A stretch of 64,000 nucleotides of DNA from Epiperipatus broadwayi (Eukaryota > Onychophora > Udeonychophora > Euonychophora > Peripatidae). Of this stretch, positions 50,901 through 62,399 are shown in pieces. A model generated the notes under the pieces. It worked only from the letters and a program-made list of their open reading frames with translations. It made no database searches and was not told where the DNA came from. The DNA is taken from positions 1,195,839 through 1,259,838 of the forward strand of contig JAQFVV010012671.1 of NCBI GenBank assembly GCA_028023455.1, written 5' to 3'. Each line of letters opens with the position of its first letter. The first letter of the stretch is position 1. The translations under genes and the position numbers were made by a program.

Positions 50901-51850
50901 TTAATTGCCAACTTCAGAAATAAGTAGATAAATGATCACTGGAATAAGATTGAGAAAAATATAACAGCAAGTTGATGCTCCAGCAAATATAGAACTTAAA
51001 AGAGTAGCAAGATAGATTGAGTCAAAAGCTGACAGACTGTGGAAAGAGGAAGCAATTACAATGGATACATTGTTGGCTTGATACAAAAAATGCAGCAAAT
51101 CAAATTTGAAAAAATGCCAGAAGTGAGATACAATTCAAGCAAGGTTAGTAGAAAATAAAGAAAAAATCAATTAAATTATACAAGATGCTATAAAAAGCAA
51201 CAAAGAAGATATGGTGTTGTGAGTACAAAAACAAATACGCAAGAAATGGAAATTATAGAGAAAAGAATATCTATTGATATGGGGAAAATAAAAAATGTCG
51301 ATGAAAACCATATACAAACAGAAGGAAATTATGCAGATCATTGTATATATGATAAAAAAACTGTAAATCAAAGAATTAAAAAAATTCTGAAAAGCAGCAG
51401 TGTTGGAGAGTCACTCAAAAAGTATGAGGGAAATTAAAAAAAAAGGTGACTAATATATTGAAGAGATGAAAACTGAATACGTAAACATGAAAGAGGATAA
51501 TGGTTTAAAACCTGGAATAAAAAATTAAAGGAATAGGATAGAGACAGTATCAAGTGAAGTAAATAAAAGCAATGTCACTGAATTCAAGCATATAAGATAT
51601 CCAAATGTGTATAATGGCATCAACCATTCTTTGAAAAATTTCAAGTTTAGAGGCAATGCAGGTGAAACACTAATAAAGCACTGAAAAACCCTGAATAATT
51701 ACTTTCAGTTAAATTTATTAACAGAAAAAGAATAATTTTCTGTGACATATAATCACTTCAAGGGGCCCTCAAAAGAGTGCAATGATAAATAACTTTTAAA
51801 ATGAAAAGCATCAAAAAGATATCTGATACCAGGTAATGCAAGAGAGGTTT
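50900..51850 (+). pseudogene. Ty3-type gag relic
   Basis: The N-terminal part is charged (clean frame 51219-51437 rich in Lys, Glu and Ile). Then LKNFKFRGNAGE, TLNNYFQLNLLTEKE and, after a stop, TYNHFKGPSKE at about 51630-51780 match, in order, the gag core of the 37849-39190 element (RTFSGS..., SLERYFSINVLTEEAK, CSHLQGAAQ). Many stops. It is an older relative of the same retrotransposon lineage; no LTRs are recognised around it. Confidence 0.6.
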
Positions 51851-53306
51851 TGGGTTGGTAATGGTAAAATCTATACCAAATTTTGACATCAATTGCCCAA
51901 ATTAAAACACTTGTTACCTGTATTTTGACTGATAATCAAAATATCAGAACAGTATGCCATTTATAGTGGAATAAATATATTTAAATACTGACTAAAATAC
52001 ATACGATGGCCACATTTCTTAATGCCATTGATTTGAGTAAGCAAAGGTCAAAAAGGCAGTGGCAGGGATTGAGCCTTTCAATAAATGTAGAAAAGATACT
52101 GATATAGAATAAATGGAATTAAAGAATGATTACAGGTTCTAGATACTGAAAAAGAAGAAGAAACAGCATTAGTAATATGGAAAGAACTAGAATAATAAAA
52201 CATCTAGTAGCCACTGAAGCCCAAGATGATCAAGTAGTCCAGATCAAGATTCATTTGAATCTCCACTGCCTGGTACAAGCAAAATTCCAATTCAATTTAG
52301 TAACAAAAAACAATAACATAGGAGAAACCACCAGATAAATATTAATCTTAGATTAGGATAAAGTATGATTCTTATGACCACGGTTATGTTCAGGAGAAAA
52401 TGATAAAATTACAAAATAAAAATGTGTATGAGAAACATTGATCTAGACTTCTAAAAATAATAATAAACCAAAATAATTAAAGGGCCATACAATGCACAGA
52501 TATTAAGACCATATACAGATAATATACCCGTAGATATTAATTATGATGGATTTAGAAGAATGAGCAAAGAATTGGGATGAAGAAATATTTTTAGAGCTAC
52601 TAAAGAACTTAAGATTGTGATGTCTTGGTGTCTACTTCTGACATGTTTGATTGTTATATACTTGAAGTGTTGTATTTAGATAATCATGAGATTTTGGAGG
52701 GGTTTAAAAGCTTCAAATGGGATCGGCTGGGAGCAGAACAAATGATAAAAAATTTGCATATTTAAATGTTAGTTAAGGAATTTCTGATTTATGATCCTGG
52801 TGTGTATCTACATATTGTCATGATTATTATATGATATATAGCTTTTACTGTAGAACCATTTTGAATGTCTGGGAGGGTCTCCAGCAGCATGGCTAAGTCT
52901 GGAAGTTGAGATACACATAGGTTTCTTTGAACTCTCTACAATTTAGTAACATCAAATAAATCAAAAAATAAAAATAATTATAATAAATTAGACAAATAAC
53001 AGGATAAGAGGTGTACAAATTAAATTTATTGATTAGTGAATAAAAAAAAGAATCTAAAATAAATTATACCCCATCTATTTTTTATTTCATGAGGGGGTAT
53101 TGCCTTAAAACCAATAATTTTATTTCCCCAAAATAAATAAGCATATTTCTGGTAGAAAGGAATAGTTAGCAAATTTTATTAAACTTTTATAACTAAAAGC
53201 TATAGAAAATACTATGCGTAGTTTTATTCATATAAAATAGAATAATTTATTCTCATAAAGTTTTTAAAAAAAAACAACGCATTTTTTGTGGTAAAATATT
53301 TGTCTT
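51851..53306. other. Intron, no clear element
   Basis: AT-rich, A-biased on the plus strand up to about 52600, possibly the continuation of the decayed gag element. No pol motif can be read. Confidence 0.35.
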
Positions 53307-53414
53307 GCATTGGTGGCCGAGAGGTCAGCGTGACTGCCTTACGAGCAGTCGCCGGGGTTGTGGGTTCACGTCCCGGCCGATGCTATGACCCTGGGAAAAT
53401 ATATATATATATAC
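53307..53414 (+). mobile_element. tRNA-derived SINE, family 2, best-preserved head
   Basis: The 77-nt head (53307-53383) can fold as a tRNA. It has a 7-bp acceptor stem (gcattgg with ccgatgc, one G-T pair), a perfect A box tggccgagagg, a 5-bp anticodon stem actgc/gcagt around loop cttacga (anticodon position UAC, Val-like), and a T arm gggttcacgtccc with B box ggttcacgtcc. A family tail tatgaccctggg and a (TA)n run follow. A real tRNA gene cannot be excluded, but the repeated family and the shared tail favour a SINE. Confidence 0.75.
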
Positions 53415-53989
53415 AGTATTTAACTTTTATTTAAAATTTTTATTCTGTGAATTGCAGAATAAATAATTAAAGATAATTAATTGGAAATAGTTTAGGATTA
53501 ATTTTTAAATTTTTTTCTTGAACAGAAAGATTTTTATTGTACAGACATGAATTTTTATATTGTAATTGGAAGACAATCCTAATTTTAAAAAAGAAAGAAA
53601 AACAAAAGAAGTAAAAATCTAATACATTTTGTTTATCTGCTTGATCCAATTTAATCTTGGATTGTTTAGATATAAATAACCTTATTTTCATTTTTTTTAC
53701 TCTTTTTTGGTTGGTGTATGAAAATCAAAATAGCAAAGCATATTAGTAGCAAGCTATGTTCAAATCCCTGAGGAAGGATTATTGGCCATGAAAAAAGTTT
53801 ATTAATTTCAATGAATAAACAGTTGTATTATAAAAAGATGGGAAATATTTGCTATGATATGGTAACTTTAATAATCAAGAGCTAGATCCCCTTTTTTGAT
53901 TGCAACTGTAACCAATCTTGCAAGGAAATGTGAACCTACTGTATAACCATCTGGGACATCTGTGTGTATAAGGCTTGTCTGAAGTTAGA

Positions 53990-54975
53990 ATGTTTAAAAA
54001 AGAACCTGCAGAAAAAATGAAATCTAGGATTACAATAAATGATATTTCACCCAGTTCAATGATGATAACTGCATCTAAAGACAAATAACCTTTGTTTTTA
54101 TTTGAAATTATAAAGAAAAGTAAATTTAGCAAAAGAAATCTACAATGTAAAAGCAATTCAACACGACACTATAAAATTTAAGAATACAAAGATAAACTAC
54201 ATCAGCATTGTAAAGACCCCACTACTAATGTAATGAGGACCAAATCTGGACTGGGCTGTCACTTATTTTAGACAACCAAAATCATATGTATGTATATAAT
54301 CATAAGCATGTTTTTTACATCTGAGTTCAAGAGTATCTATCAGGTAAAATCTTTATTTTTTATTGCTATTATGGTTATAGCAAAATAGCACCTTTTTAAT
54401 TAATTATATTTAAAGCAGTTAATTTTACATATCTGAATAATAGGCTGATCTATATTTTTTCTTTTTATGCATGAGTCTAGTGTGAATATAGATTTTTATT
54501 TTTATGCATGAGTATAGTGTGAATATAAATTTTTATACATACATTTTTTCTTTATTGTAAGTCAGTTAATGTATAAATAAAGAGGGAAAATTATCAAGAA
54601 TGAAATATTTATGTAATTATTTATCCATTGTTCTGTATGAAAAAAAAAAAATATTTTTTTATATTTTATGTTATTAAATTGTTTATTTTTAATAAAACTT
54701 GATGTCTTTTTTACATTTGATATTCCAGAATATATCCAGATGTACAGTAGTATAAGTTATAAATTTAGTATGTGTATTTCTAATATTAATTAGATACCCA
54801 TTAATTAACAATCAGAGGAGATGAAAGCTGGCATTATGGCTGCTAACAGATATCAAAGGAAATTGATTCATTATTAGATAGTGGTGGAACTATAATTTTG
54901 CTATAGCTGATGCTCATTAATGAATAAAACCATCATCATCACATCACCTACAGGCCAAATGCTAAAGAGATAATG
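53990..54975 (+). repeat. Second copy of the 49300-50290 segment
   Basis: Diverged duplicate in the same orientation, about 4.7 kb away. It also contains an internal small duplication (ctttttatgcatgagt at about 54461 and 54495) not present in the other copy. Confidence 0.7.
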
Positions 54976-55659
54976 CTGAGAACTAAATTCTACCAAAGTT
55001 TGTGTGGTTGAAATAGCTCTCTCATGCTTATCCCATTTCTGTTATAATAGTACAAAAAGACATCTATGAACAATCAGTTATTTTTAAACAGTTCCACACA
55101 TCTTCACAATTAACCAAATCAAATACCTCTATTAAATCATAAAAACATTATATACATCAGTTTTACTTAAGATACCTTTTTTTTACTTTTTCATGGCACT
55201 CAAAATCATTTCTTTAATGGATTTGATTTTCTAAATCTATGTTGATGTTTAGTTTCTATTCATTTGCGACTAGAAGCAATGTAGTCAATTGTTTTTGGTT
55301 AAAATTTTTTTATATGAATCATGAAATTCCAAAAATTAAGCAGACTTGTTTATTTTTATAAATTAGAACATTAAAGCACCATGGAGATCATATGGTGTAA
55401 TTTCACAAATTTGAGGCTAATACATATTTTTAAAACTTCATCACAATTGCAACAGGATTCAGTTTTTCCCTGTTAAAATTAAAAGGAATCCTTTTAATTT
55501 TATCAAACTAGATGTAAGTGAATAAGCATCAATCCCAATACAAACACCCAAATTCTTGATTATTATTTAAAAGGTGTTCAAAATACTCAACCAATGAAAT
55601 ACACATATCTGAATTAAGGTTGCACAAAAATAAACAAGAAATTCATTGTAATCTGATAT
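54976..55659. other. Intron, nothing recognised
   Basis: AT-rich sequence with no element or coding feature that I can name. Confidence 0.45.
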
Positions 55660-55779
55660 TGCAGTATAAACAAGGCAAAACTCTCCATACAGTAGTGCCA
55701 CCCTGCGTCAACCAGAGTAATCAATGGATGCCAAACAGCTTGTGCATAAAATCCCTATCTAGTGCCTACTCATCCAATA

Positions 55780-55822
55780 TCCCCAGACTAGTTTCTGGCT
55801 TGTGGCCTTCTTCAGTAAGGAG
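55780..55822 (-). ncRNA. Hammerhead ribozyme, type I, copy 1
   Basis: Minus strand 5' to 3': CUCCUUA, core CUGAAGA, stem-loop II A-GGC-CACAA-GCC-A, core GAAAC, then UAGUC (cleavage expected after C at 55786) and UGGGGA. Helix I: A-U, U-G, U-G, C-G, C-G, U-A. Position 7 of the core may be any base, so CUGAAGA is acceptable. Helix III is minimal (AC/GU closed by UA), as in known short-stem III hammerheads. Activity is predicted, not shown. Confidence 0.75.
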
Positions 55823-56229
55823 CCTTGGATCTGAGAGCACTGCACCTAGATCTTAGGATCTAATGCAACCCTACAGCAGCCACCTTTTATCTCTACTTAA
55901 CTACAAAACTAAGAGAATGAAATTGAAAACATATTTTTAATCTAAACTCAATAGCTTATATAGTCATATGGGTCTGAACTCAGTTCAGCACCCATACATT
56001 TTGGTGTCTTTGGCTCTTTAACTACCATAGCCACCACTATCCTATTAGGCAGGATTGGTGTTAAACTACTAAACATCACATGATCACTATCTCTTATACT
56101 ACCACATAATTGTTATTAAGCAAGGCAAAACTCTCCATACAGTAGTGCCTCCCTGTGCCAACCAGAGTAATTAATGGATTCCAGAAGGCATTTGTATAAA
56201 ATCCCTATCTAGTGCATACTCATCCAATA

Positions 56230-56272
56230 TCCCCAGACTAGTTTCTGGCTTGTGGCCTTCATCAGTGAGGAG
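56230..56272 (-). ncRNA. Hammerhead ribozyme, type I, copy 2
   Basis: Minus strand: CUCCUCA, core CUGAUGA, stem-loop II A-GGC-CACAA-GCC-A, GAAAC, UAGUC, UGGGGA. It has all invariant core positions and six helix I pairs. Self-cleavage here and at copy 1 would release a 450-nt RNA (56235-55786, minus strand). It is the best candidate for an active ribozyme in the window. Confidence 0.8.
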
Positions 56273-56588
56273 ACTTGTTTTGCCTTGTTTAATAACAATT
56301 ATGTGCTAGTATAAGAGACAGTGATCATGTGATGTTTAGTGGTTTAACACCAATCCTGCCTAATAGGATAGTGGTGGCTATGGTTGTTAAAGAGCCAAAG
56401 ACACCAAAATGTATGGGTGCTGAACTGAGATCAGACCCATATAACTATATAAGCTATTGAGCTTAGATAGAAAATATTATGTTTTCAATTTCATTCTCAT
56501 AGTTTCGTAGTTAAGTAGAGATAAAAGGTGGCTGCTGGAGGGTTGCATTAGATCCTAAGATCTAGGTGCAGTGCTCTCAGATCCAAGG

Positions 56589-56631
56589 CTCCTCACTGAC
56601 GAAGACCACAAGCCAGAAACTAGTCTGGGGA
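56589..56631 (+). ncRNA. Hammerhead ribozyme, type I, copy 3
   Basis: Plus strand: CUCCUCA, core CUGACGA (variable position 7 is C), stem-loop II A-GAC-CACAA-GCC-A with one A-C mismatch, GAAAC, UAGUC, UGGGGA. Helix I is intact. Stem II is weakened, so reduced activity is likely. Its orientation is opposite to copies 1 and 2. Confidence 0.7.
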
Positions 56632-56980
56632 TATTGGGTGAGTAGGCATTAGATAGGGATTTTATGCACAAGCCTTCTGGTATCCATTGATTACTCTGGT
56701 TGGCACAGGGTGGCACTACTGTATGGTGAGTTTTGCCTTGTTTAATAACAATTATGTGCTAGTATAAGAGATAGTGATCGTGTGATATTGCAGTAGAAGA
56801 TTACATAAAAGTTAGACTTTTTCTTTTGTTGAAATCAAAAACCCTTAAGTCACTATTAGCAAAAAGTCATTCATTTGTTGGCAAATCTGACAAATTGGGT
56901 GATTTTAATTTTAATAACTTCTGCATGATAAGTATTTATTATAATGATCAATCAAATATACTTTCTATTTTACTACATAC

Positions 56981-57044
56981 CTTCTACAATAATATTAGTG
57001 CAATTATCGAGATGCTGAAAAATTATCTCAGTGTAATTATGACC
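56981..57044 (-). CDS. Prominin-like gene, exon A
   Basis: An acceptor ttttttattttag precedes it and the donor gtatgtagta follows. It is 64 nt, and only the phase-0 reading is open: GHNYTEIIFQHLDNCTNIIV then E, with one base left over that joins exon B to give Gly. Two N-glycosylation sequons (NYT and NCT) and one Cys suit an extracellular domain. No compatible upstream exon was found between here and 64000, so earlier exons probably lie beyond the window. Short exon; support comes mainly from splice sites and phase. Confidence 0.65.
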
Positions 57045-59689
57045 CTAAAATAAAAAATATAAAAAAGTAAATGGAATGATCAAAATATGTCCATTCAAAA
57101 TTTAAGGAATTAAATTTTGCTTTTGAAATATGATAAAAAATACATTTTAGAATTATATATATTATTTGTATTTTTACACATATATATTTAATATAAAAAT
57201 ATTTTTTTAAAACATTGTTTTACATCTAAATAGTTACAAAAATGAAATAATTTACAAAATCTTTTTGTTTTTTCAACATATGAAGCATTTTGAGAAAACA
57301 ATTTTTATAATTTTTACTTTTTTCTCTCTCATAAATCTGTGTAAAATTTTCTTTCCATAACATTAGAAAATAGTGATATATATATATTGATCTGGATAGT
57401 TTATCCCTGTCAAACATCACTTTAAAAAAAAAAAAAAACTTAATTTTTAAAAAGAAAGCTATGTAAAAGTTTGTTTATAAAAGTACATGTAATGACACAC
57501 ATACTTAATTCTTTAAAATTTGTCATTTCTATTTTTTTAATAGATTTTAATTCTAAGATAGTTTTCTTTTACCGTTGGTTTTCTTTTTGGAATGATTAAT
57601 GACAAACAAACTTTTAACTTCATCATTATTCTGATTATAATTAATATCTAATTTTTTTTTCTAAGCTGAGACTTGTTTTTAAATATTTTTGAATTAATTA
57701 TAAATAAAATTTACCCTGAGGAGAATCTTTAATTAGGATTAAGACTGAGATAAGGTTGCCCTGTTGAAAAAACCACTAATTAAAAAAATGTTTAAAAAGA
57801 TGTTTTTTTTTAAAAAAAAAGAGACCTGGGATTGCAGAAGGAAGATTTTTCCAGCTATGATTACTGCCATGGCTAGTTAGTTGGAGGGTACTTTTTTACA
57901 CCAATTTAAAGACTTTGAATTGTTGTGCGGTTATAATTGCTTCTATGACAAAACTATATTCAAGGAAGAACTGTTTCAATAGAATTTCACCACGTCTGGA
58001 TAGACCAACTCAAAACGGATCTCAGAGCTAAATCATCCTGCTAAACATGCCATAAAACATATGCAGAAACTGAGACAGCATTGCCTCCTTCTTTCTCAAT
58101 AAAAGTGAAACTTAAAGTTTTCACCAGAGTTTACCATGGAGTGAATGCTATATATGTCACTGGAAGACATCAGCTAAATTTGAATTTATACATCGAGGTA
58201 ACATGTTTTCTTTATTTTTTCCAGGGTGGAATTTTTAGTCTCAGCTTAATCTTAAAGTAACTTATTTTATTATATTATGTTTATTAAATTTAAAATATTA
58301 GAGCATGTATTCTGTTTGCTTTCTGTTGTATTCATCATAGGCATTGGAATCTTAGTTTTAAGAGTCCAAATTTTTTTTCAGTTTTAGTTATCAGAGAGTG
58401 GGTTGTGAGATTATATGTTATATTTCTAATATTTCTTCCATTTATTTCACTAACAATTGCTAAATGCTTTGGCAGTTTTCGTAATTTTTATTTGCTCACC
58501 TGCTCTTAGTTTTCATTGTAAGATAATTAATTAAATATGTTTTGTTTGCATTTCTTGCAAACCTCAAATCTTTTGGCTGGCAGTTTATCATCTTTATTGT
58601 TCTGATTTTCTGAAATGAGAGATTTCTTTCTAGATTACATAAGATTGTAATCATATATATTTTTTTGTCTTCTATGTAAAATCAGCCATGTTTGCTTTAA
58701 ATGCAGTATAACATGCAGCAGTGTTATAACATCATTAGTTAATAAGCTACTGATCGATTGTCCATGCTGGTTTCTTTGATTTCCTACAAGACCATAATTG
58801 TTTCCATATCTCTTAATCAGGAAACTAGAGTTGCTGTTCTTTGTAATTTTATAAATCACCATAGAAAAATATCCAATCCATTTTTGTTTTTAAATTTATA
58901 GGGAGAGAAATTTTACTGCCAAAGTGTTTAATGTTTTTGTGTTTCTGTATTCATGTGCACTCTCTGATAAATATGTGTAGTCAAATCTAAGATAAATTTT
59001 TATTTGTGGCTAGATTTCTTTATTCTATTGTCTTGATTTTAATAAAATTTCTAAATTGTTTAAACTTAATTTGGCCAGCGTTTGTCTTATTGCTTTTATT
59101 TCTCAATTGTCTGAACAATCTTTAAGATCTTTTGCCTTTCCCTGAATCTAGTTGGTGCAGACCATCATCCTCATCCACCTTTGATCATGGTAAATTAATT
59201 TTCCATGTGATGTGATGTACTGTAGCTTCTCCTTAAATGCAGTGATCTGGTGGCACCCTCTGTGATCAAGGATGGATTGAGTGACTGTTACATACTTAAT
59301 AATTTTAGCGCAACCAACTTAGGGCTGCAATTTTAAAGCCCAAGTGAGATTTTTTTTAGACAATTGAGAAAGATTTCAGGTGTAGAAGACAAGATTTAGT
59401 AGGTGACAATCAGTTTTCAAGTTAAAACAGTAAAAAGCATTTTCTTTTGGTGTTAATTTTTTTATTATTTTAAAATAGTAAAATAAATATTGGGAAGTCT
59501 TTTTCTTGTGATGTAAATAAATAGTTAATAGCATTTTTCTTTTAGATTGATTTGCAAACTTAGTGTTAAATAAATAGTAAGAAGCACTGTTTTGTAAGAC
59601 TGACAATAAAATATATATATATATAAATAGTAGTAGCCATATTTCTAAAGTAAAAAGATCGAGTTGGGAAGTAAATAAATAGAGCTGCT
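57045..59689. other. Mostly unrecognised; possible 5' region of the Ty3 element
   Basis: AT-rich. Around 57820-58200 composition is less AT-rich but no frame stays open. At about 59290 the sequence gactgttaca ends like the LTR of the 34093 element (…gttaca), so a 5' LTR for the following element may end there. Without the 3' LTR in the window this cannot be confirmed. No upstream exon of the prominin-like gene with the right phase was found. Confidence 0.3.
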
Positions 59690-60130
59690 AAAGAGTGCCA
59701 AGATGGGACGACAAATTTATAAGAAAGTTGAAAATAGGTGAAGTAAACATAAAAGTTTTCATGGCAGATAATAGAGAAAGTCCAGCTGCGCATTTTGAAA
59801 GCCTTCAACAAGTGTTTCAGTTTCATGAATGGAATGAACAAGAAAAGATTGCAGTGGCCTGTAATCATTTGCAGGGTATGGCCAAAGGTTGATGGCATAC
59901 TTTAAGTATAAAGCTGCAGACATTTGGGGATTATAGGTACACCATCATGCACAGTTTTTGGAGTGAAGAGAAACAATATTACATCTTTAGAAGGTCTTGC
60001 AGCAAGCATATTCCAGAGGAAATGAAGAAACTTATATGCAGTTATTTGTAATCAAGCTGCAATGCTGAAGTTGTTAACAGCATTGTCTTTGCCAGAAAGC
60101 CAGATAATCTTCATAATAAAAAACAATATG
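59690..60130 (+). pseudogene. Gag core of the Ty3-type element
   Basis: KVFMADNRESPAAHFESLQQ, then FQFHEWNEQEKIAVACNHLQ and GMAKG before a stop at 59893. In the same frame WHT follows, then FWSEEKQYYIF. The HLQG and W motifs and the spacing match the gag of the 34093 element (ACSHLQGAAQAWWDSL, SCYWSDD). Capsid-forming domain. Interrupted by several stops. Confidence 0.75.
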
Positions 60131-60289
60131 ACAGTGGCAATATAACAAGCCATGCTGGTTAATTATAAAATGCATATAGAAGAAATAATAACATTATTGA
60201 TAGAGATTGATTATAGTATGGATAGAATAAAGAAGGAAAACATACTCAATAGAAACAGGGGAACAGTGTCCAATGCGGTGGTGGATAAA

Positions 60290-60420
60290 GATGAACCAAC
60301 ATTAGTTGGAACTAACCAGACTTGTCTCATCATAAGTATAAAAATTGGATCCATCACAGCACAGGCTTTAATTGACTTGGGAAGTCAGATGTCCATGCTT
60401 TCCAGTCATTTTTATTCACA
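60290..60420 (+). pseudogene. Retropepsin-like protease of the Ty3-type element
   Basis: ISIKIGSITAQALIDLGSQM, then SMLSSHFY. The aspartic protease signature normally reads D-[ST]-G-[AS]; here it is D-L-G-S, so the residue after the catalytic Asp is unusual and the enzyme probably impaired. About 100 bp downstream LIQDVVVGIYFLHQHKCVLD matches the C-terminal G-x-D/Y-FL part of the same domain, in another frame. Confidence 0.75.
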
Positions 60421-60929
60421 TTAAAAACAACAGACCCCTGTATATGCTTTCTCTAAAGAAACTAAGTTACCTTGGCTAATGGAAAAAAGGCAAACATAGA
60501 GACAGCAGGTTTGGATCCAGCTCCGTCTGGGAAACATGGAAGTAGACCAGGTATTTTTGATAATGCCTGGGTTGATACAAGATGTTGTAGTGGGAATATA
60601 TTTTCTTCATCAGCATAAATGTGTACTTGATTATGGTCAATGCTTATTTCAGTGTAGAGAAAGCACAATACCCCTAGAGGAATTGAAATATTATCAGTCA
60701 TTGCAAATACTCTGTATACAATCAGTCTTAGATACCACTGAAATAGAGAGTAAGGTGGAACAGTCCATACTAAAGGGGACAGAACAACATATTTTAACAC
60801 AGGTGTTAATTCAGTACCATATGGTTTTTTCTAATAGACCCCAGGCTATTGAAGATATGTTCATCGAATTAAAATAAAGGAGGAAAACCATTTGCAAAGT
60901 CATTCTTACCCATTCTGTTTCAATATAAG

Positions 60930-61660
60930 GCTGAGGTGTATAGTCAGATACAACAGATGATCGAATGGGGTGTTATTGGTAAGCAAGAATCATCGTATAT
61001 TAACCCTTTGGTGGTAATAAAGAAGAAATATGGGGCGGTTAGAATATGTTTGGATGCTCACTGTTTAAATGCTATCACAATTCCTGAAAGACATTTCTCC
61101 TACAATAACAAATTCTGGCTAGATTTCAAAGGAAAACTATCTTTAGTAAGTTGGACTTGACTTCTAGTTATTGGCAGATACTTCTTCATCCATCTTATTG
61201 CCAATATATGGGCTTTTGGTATGAAGGGTATACGTATGTCTTTAACCGGGTGCAGTTTGGGTTGATCAACAGTGGATCAGGGCTACTAAAGTGTTTAGAT
61301 CAGATATTGTCAGAGAAGGTTAAAAATATTATAGTAATATACATGGATGATGTGGTTATTGCCTCCAGAAATATTGAAGAACACTTGGAGCATTTGGAGA
61401 TATTTTTGACAGAATGCCATCAAAAAAATGTCACAATCAACTTGAGAAAAGTTACTTGGCCATAAATGAAGTGGCATTTTTAGACTTCTTAATTGGGAAA
61501 AATGGTATTAAATCCCATCCAGATAAATTAGCTGCAATTGAGCATTTCCCTACACCAGCTAACAGATGTCAAATGAGGTCATTTTTGGTTTTCTGCAACT
61601 TTTACCACCGGTTTCATGAATTTTTTTTTATAGAATCGTCATCCTTAGTCCAGTTATTAA
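60930..61660 (+). pseudogene. Reverse transcriptase of the Ty3-type element
   Basis: IQQMIEWGVIGKQESSYINP and RICLDAHCLNAITI (first frame), then LDLTSSYWQILLHPSY and VIYMDDVVIASRNIEEHLEH (second frame), then AFLDFLIGKNGIKSHPDK (third frame). The catalytic residues (D of LDLTSSYWQ and the pair in YMDD) are present, but the domain is spread over overlapping frames at 60936-61160, 61151-61465 and 61414-61660. Function lost by frameshift. Confidence 0.88.
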
Positions 61661-61739
61661 GAATGATCAGAAGTGGTTTTGGGGTTTACAACAGGAGCAG
61701 GTGTTTCAGCTCATCAAGAAGAAGTTTCTGAAATAAGTA

Positions 61740-62130
61740 ATTCTGGCTTACCCTGATTTTTTAAAAACCTTTTATATACAAACTGATAGTACCCGACATG
61801 GATTGGGAGTAGTCTTATTCCAAATTGATGAGCAGAAATGTCACAAGGTATTAGATTTTTGTAGCCATACCCTAAAAGGGGTTCAAATAATTATATGACT
61901 ACTGAAAAGGAGACTCTGGGTATTGTATGGGCCTTTGGAAAGTTCAAACAATTCTTGCTGGGCTCAAACATCATTATTATTACTGACCATAAGTGTTTAG
62001 AATTTCTAAACAATAGCTACTTGACAAATGATCAGCTGATTCAATGGAGCTTGATCTTATAAAAGTTTAAATATAGAATGGTCTATTGCCCTGGCAAGGA
62101 TAACATTGTGGCCAATGTCTTAAGTCAGCA
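61740..62130 (+). pseudogene. RNase H of the Ty3-type element
   Basis: YIQTDSTRHGLGVVLFQ near 61776 matches the DAS/T-x-x-G-x-G-x-VL start of Ty3 RNase H with its first Asp. Further on, FKYRMVYCPGKDNIVANVLS near 62068 matches the typical end F-x-x-x-Y-x-PGK-x-N-x-VAD-x-LS (D replaced by N). Stops and a frame change lie in between. Confidence 0.75.
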
Positions 62131-62399
62131 CCCTGTAAATCTTTCACAGCATCACCTCCAATCTGATAATTTAAGTATCACCACAATTACTTTGGTTATA
62201 GATGATTTTGTGGAGCAGGATTTACAGAACACCAGAAATACAGGTGAATGATCCAGATTATTCTCAAAAGGTAGCATACAAGAAAAGAGCACTGATCCCT
62301 CACTAATGGCCCTATCTAAGTTAAAACAACAAGGAGCTTATCATATCAAGGATTGTATTCTTCAATACAAGGTTACTGCAGAAGAAGGTTCCTGGAGAA

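Larger units (their letters stand above)
55660..56785. mobile_element. Hammerhead-bearing repeat array (retrozyme-like)
   Basis: On the minus strand one complete unit (56119-55662) and part of a second (56273-56120) lie in tandem. A third copy follows in the opposite orientation (56274-56785, plus). Each contains a hammerhead motif. Boundaries are visible from the repeated phrase caaggcaaaactctccatac (55662 and 56120) and its reverse complement near 56735. The equivalent sites of the two minus hammerheads are exactly 450 bp apart. There is no coding sequence. Retrozymes are non-autonomous retroelements whose tandem copies are cut by their own hammerheads into monomers that circularise; animal examples are related to Penelope-like elements, which also occur in this window. 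Confidence 0.75.

Noticed and set aside
53990-54170. Extra exon of the prominin-like gene (acceptor ttttttctgcag near 54000)
   Set aside because: The region is part of a duplicated repeat whose other copy lacks the putative exon, and the product has no supporting feature.
57495-57560. Upstream exon ending at a GTATGT donor near 57496 (minus)
   Set aside because: Its open phase leaves one base over, which is incompatible with the phase-0 start of exon A.
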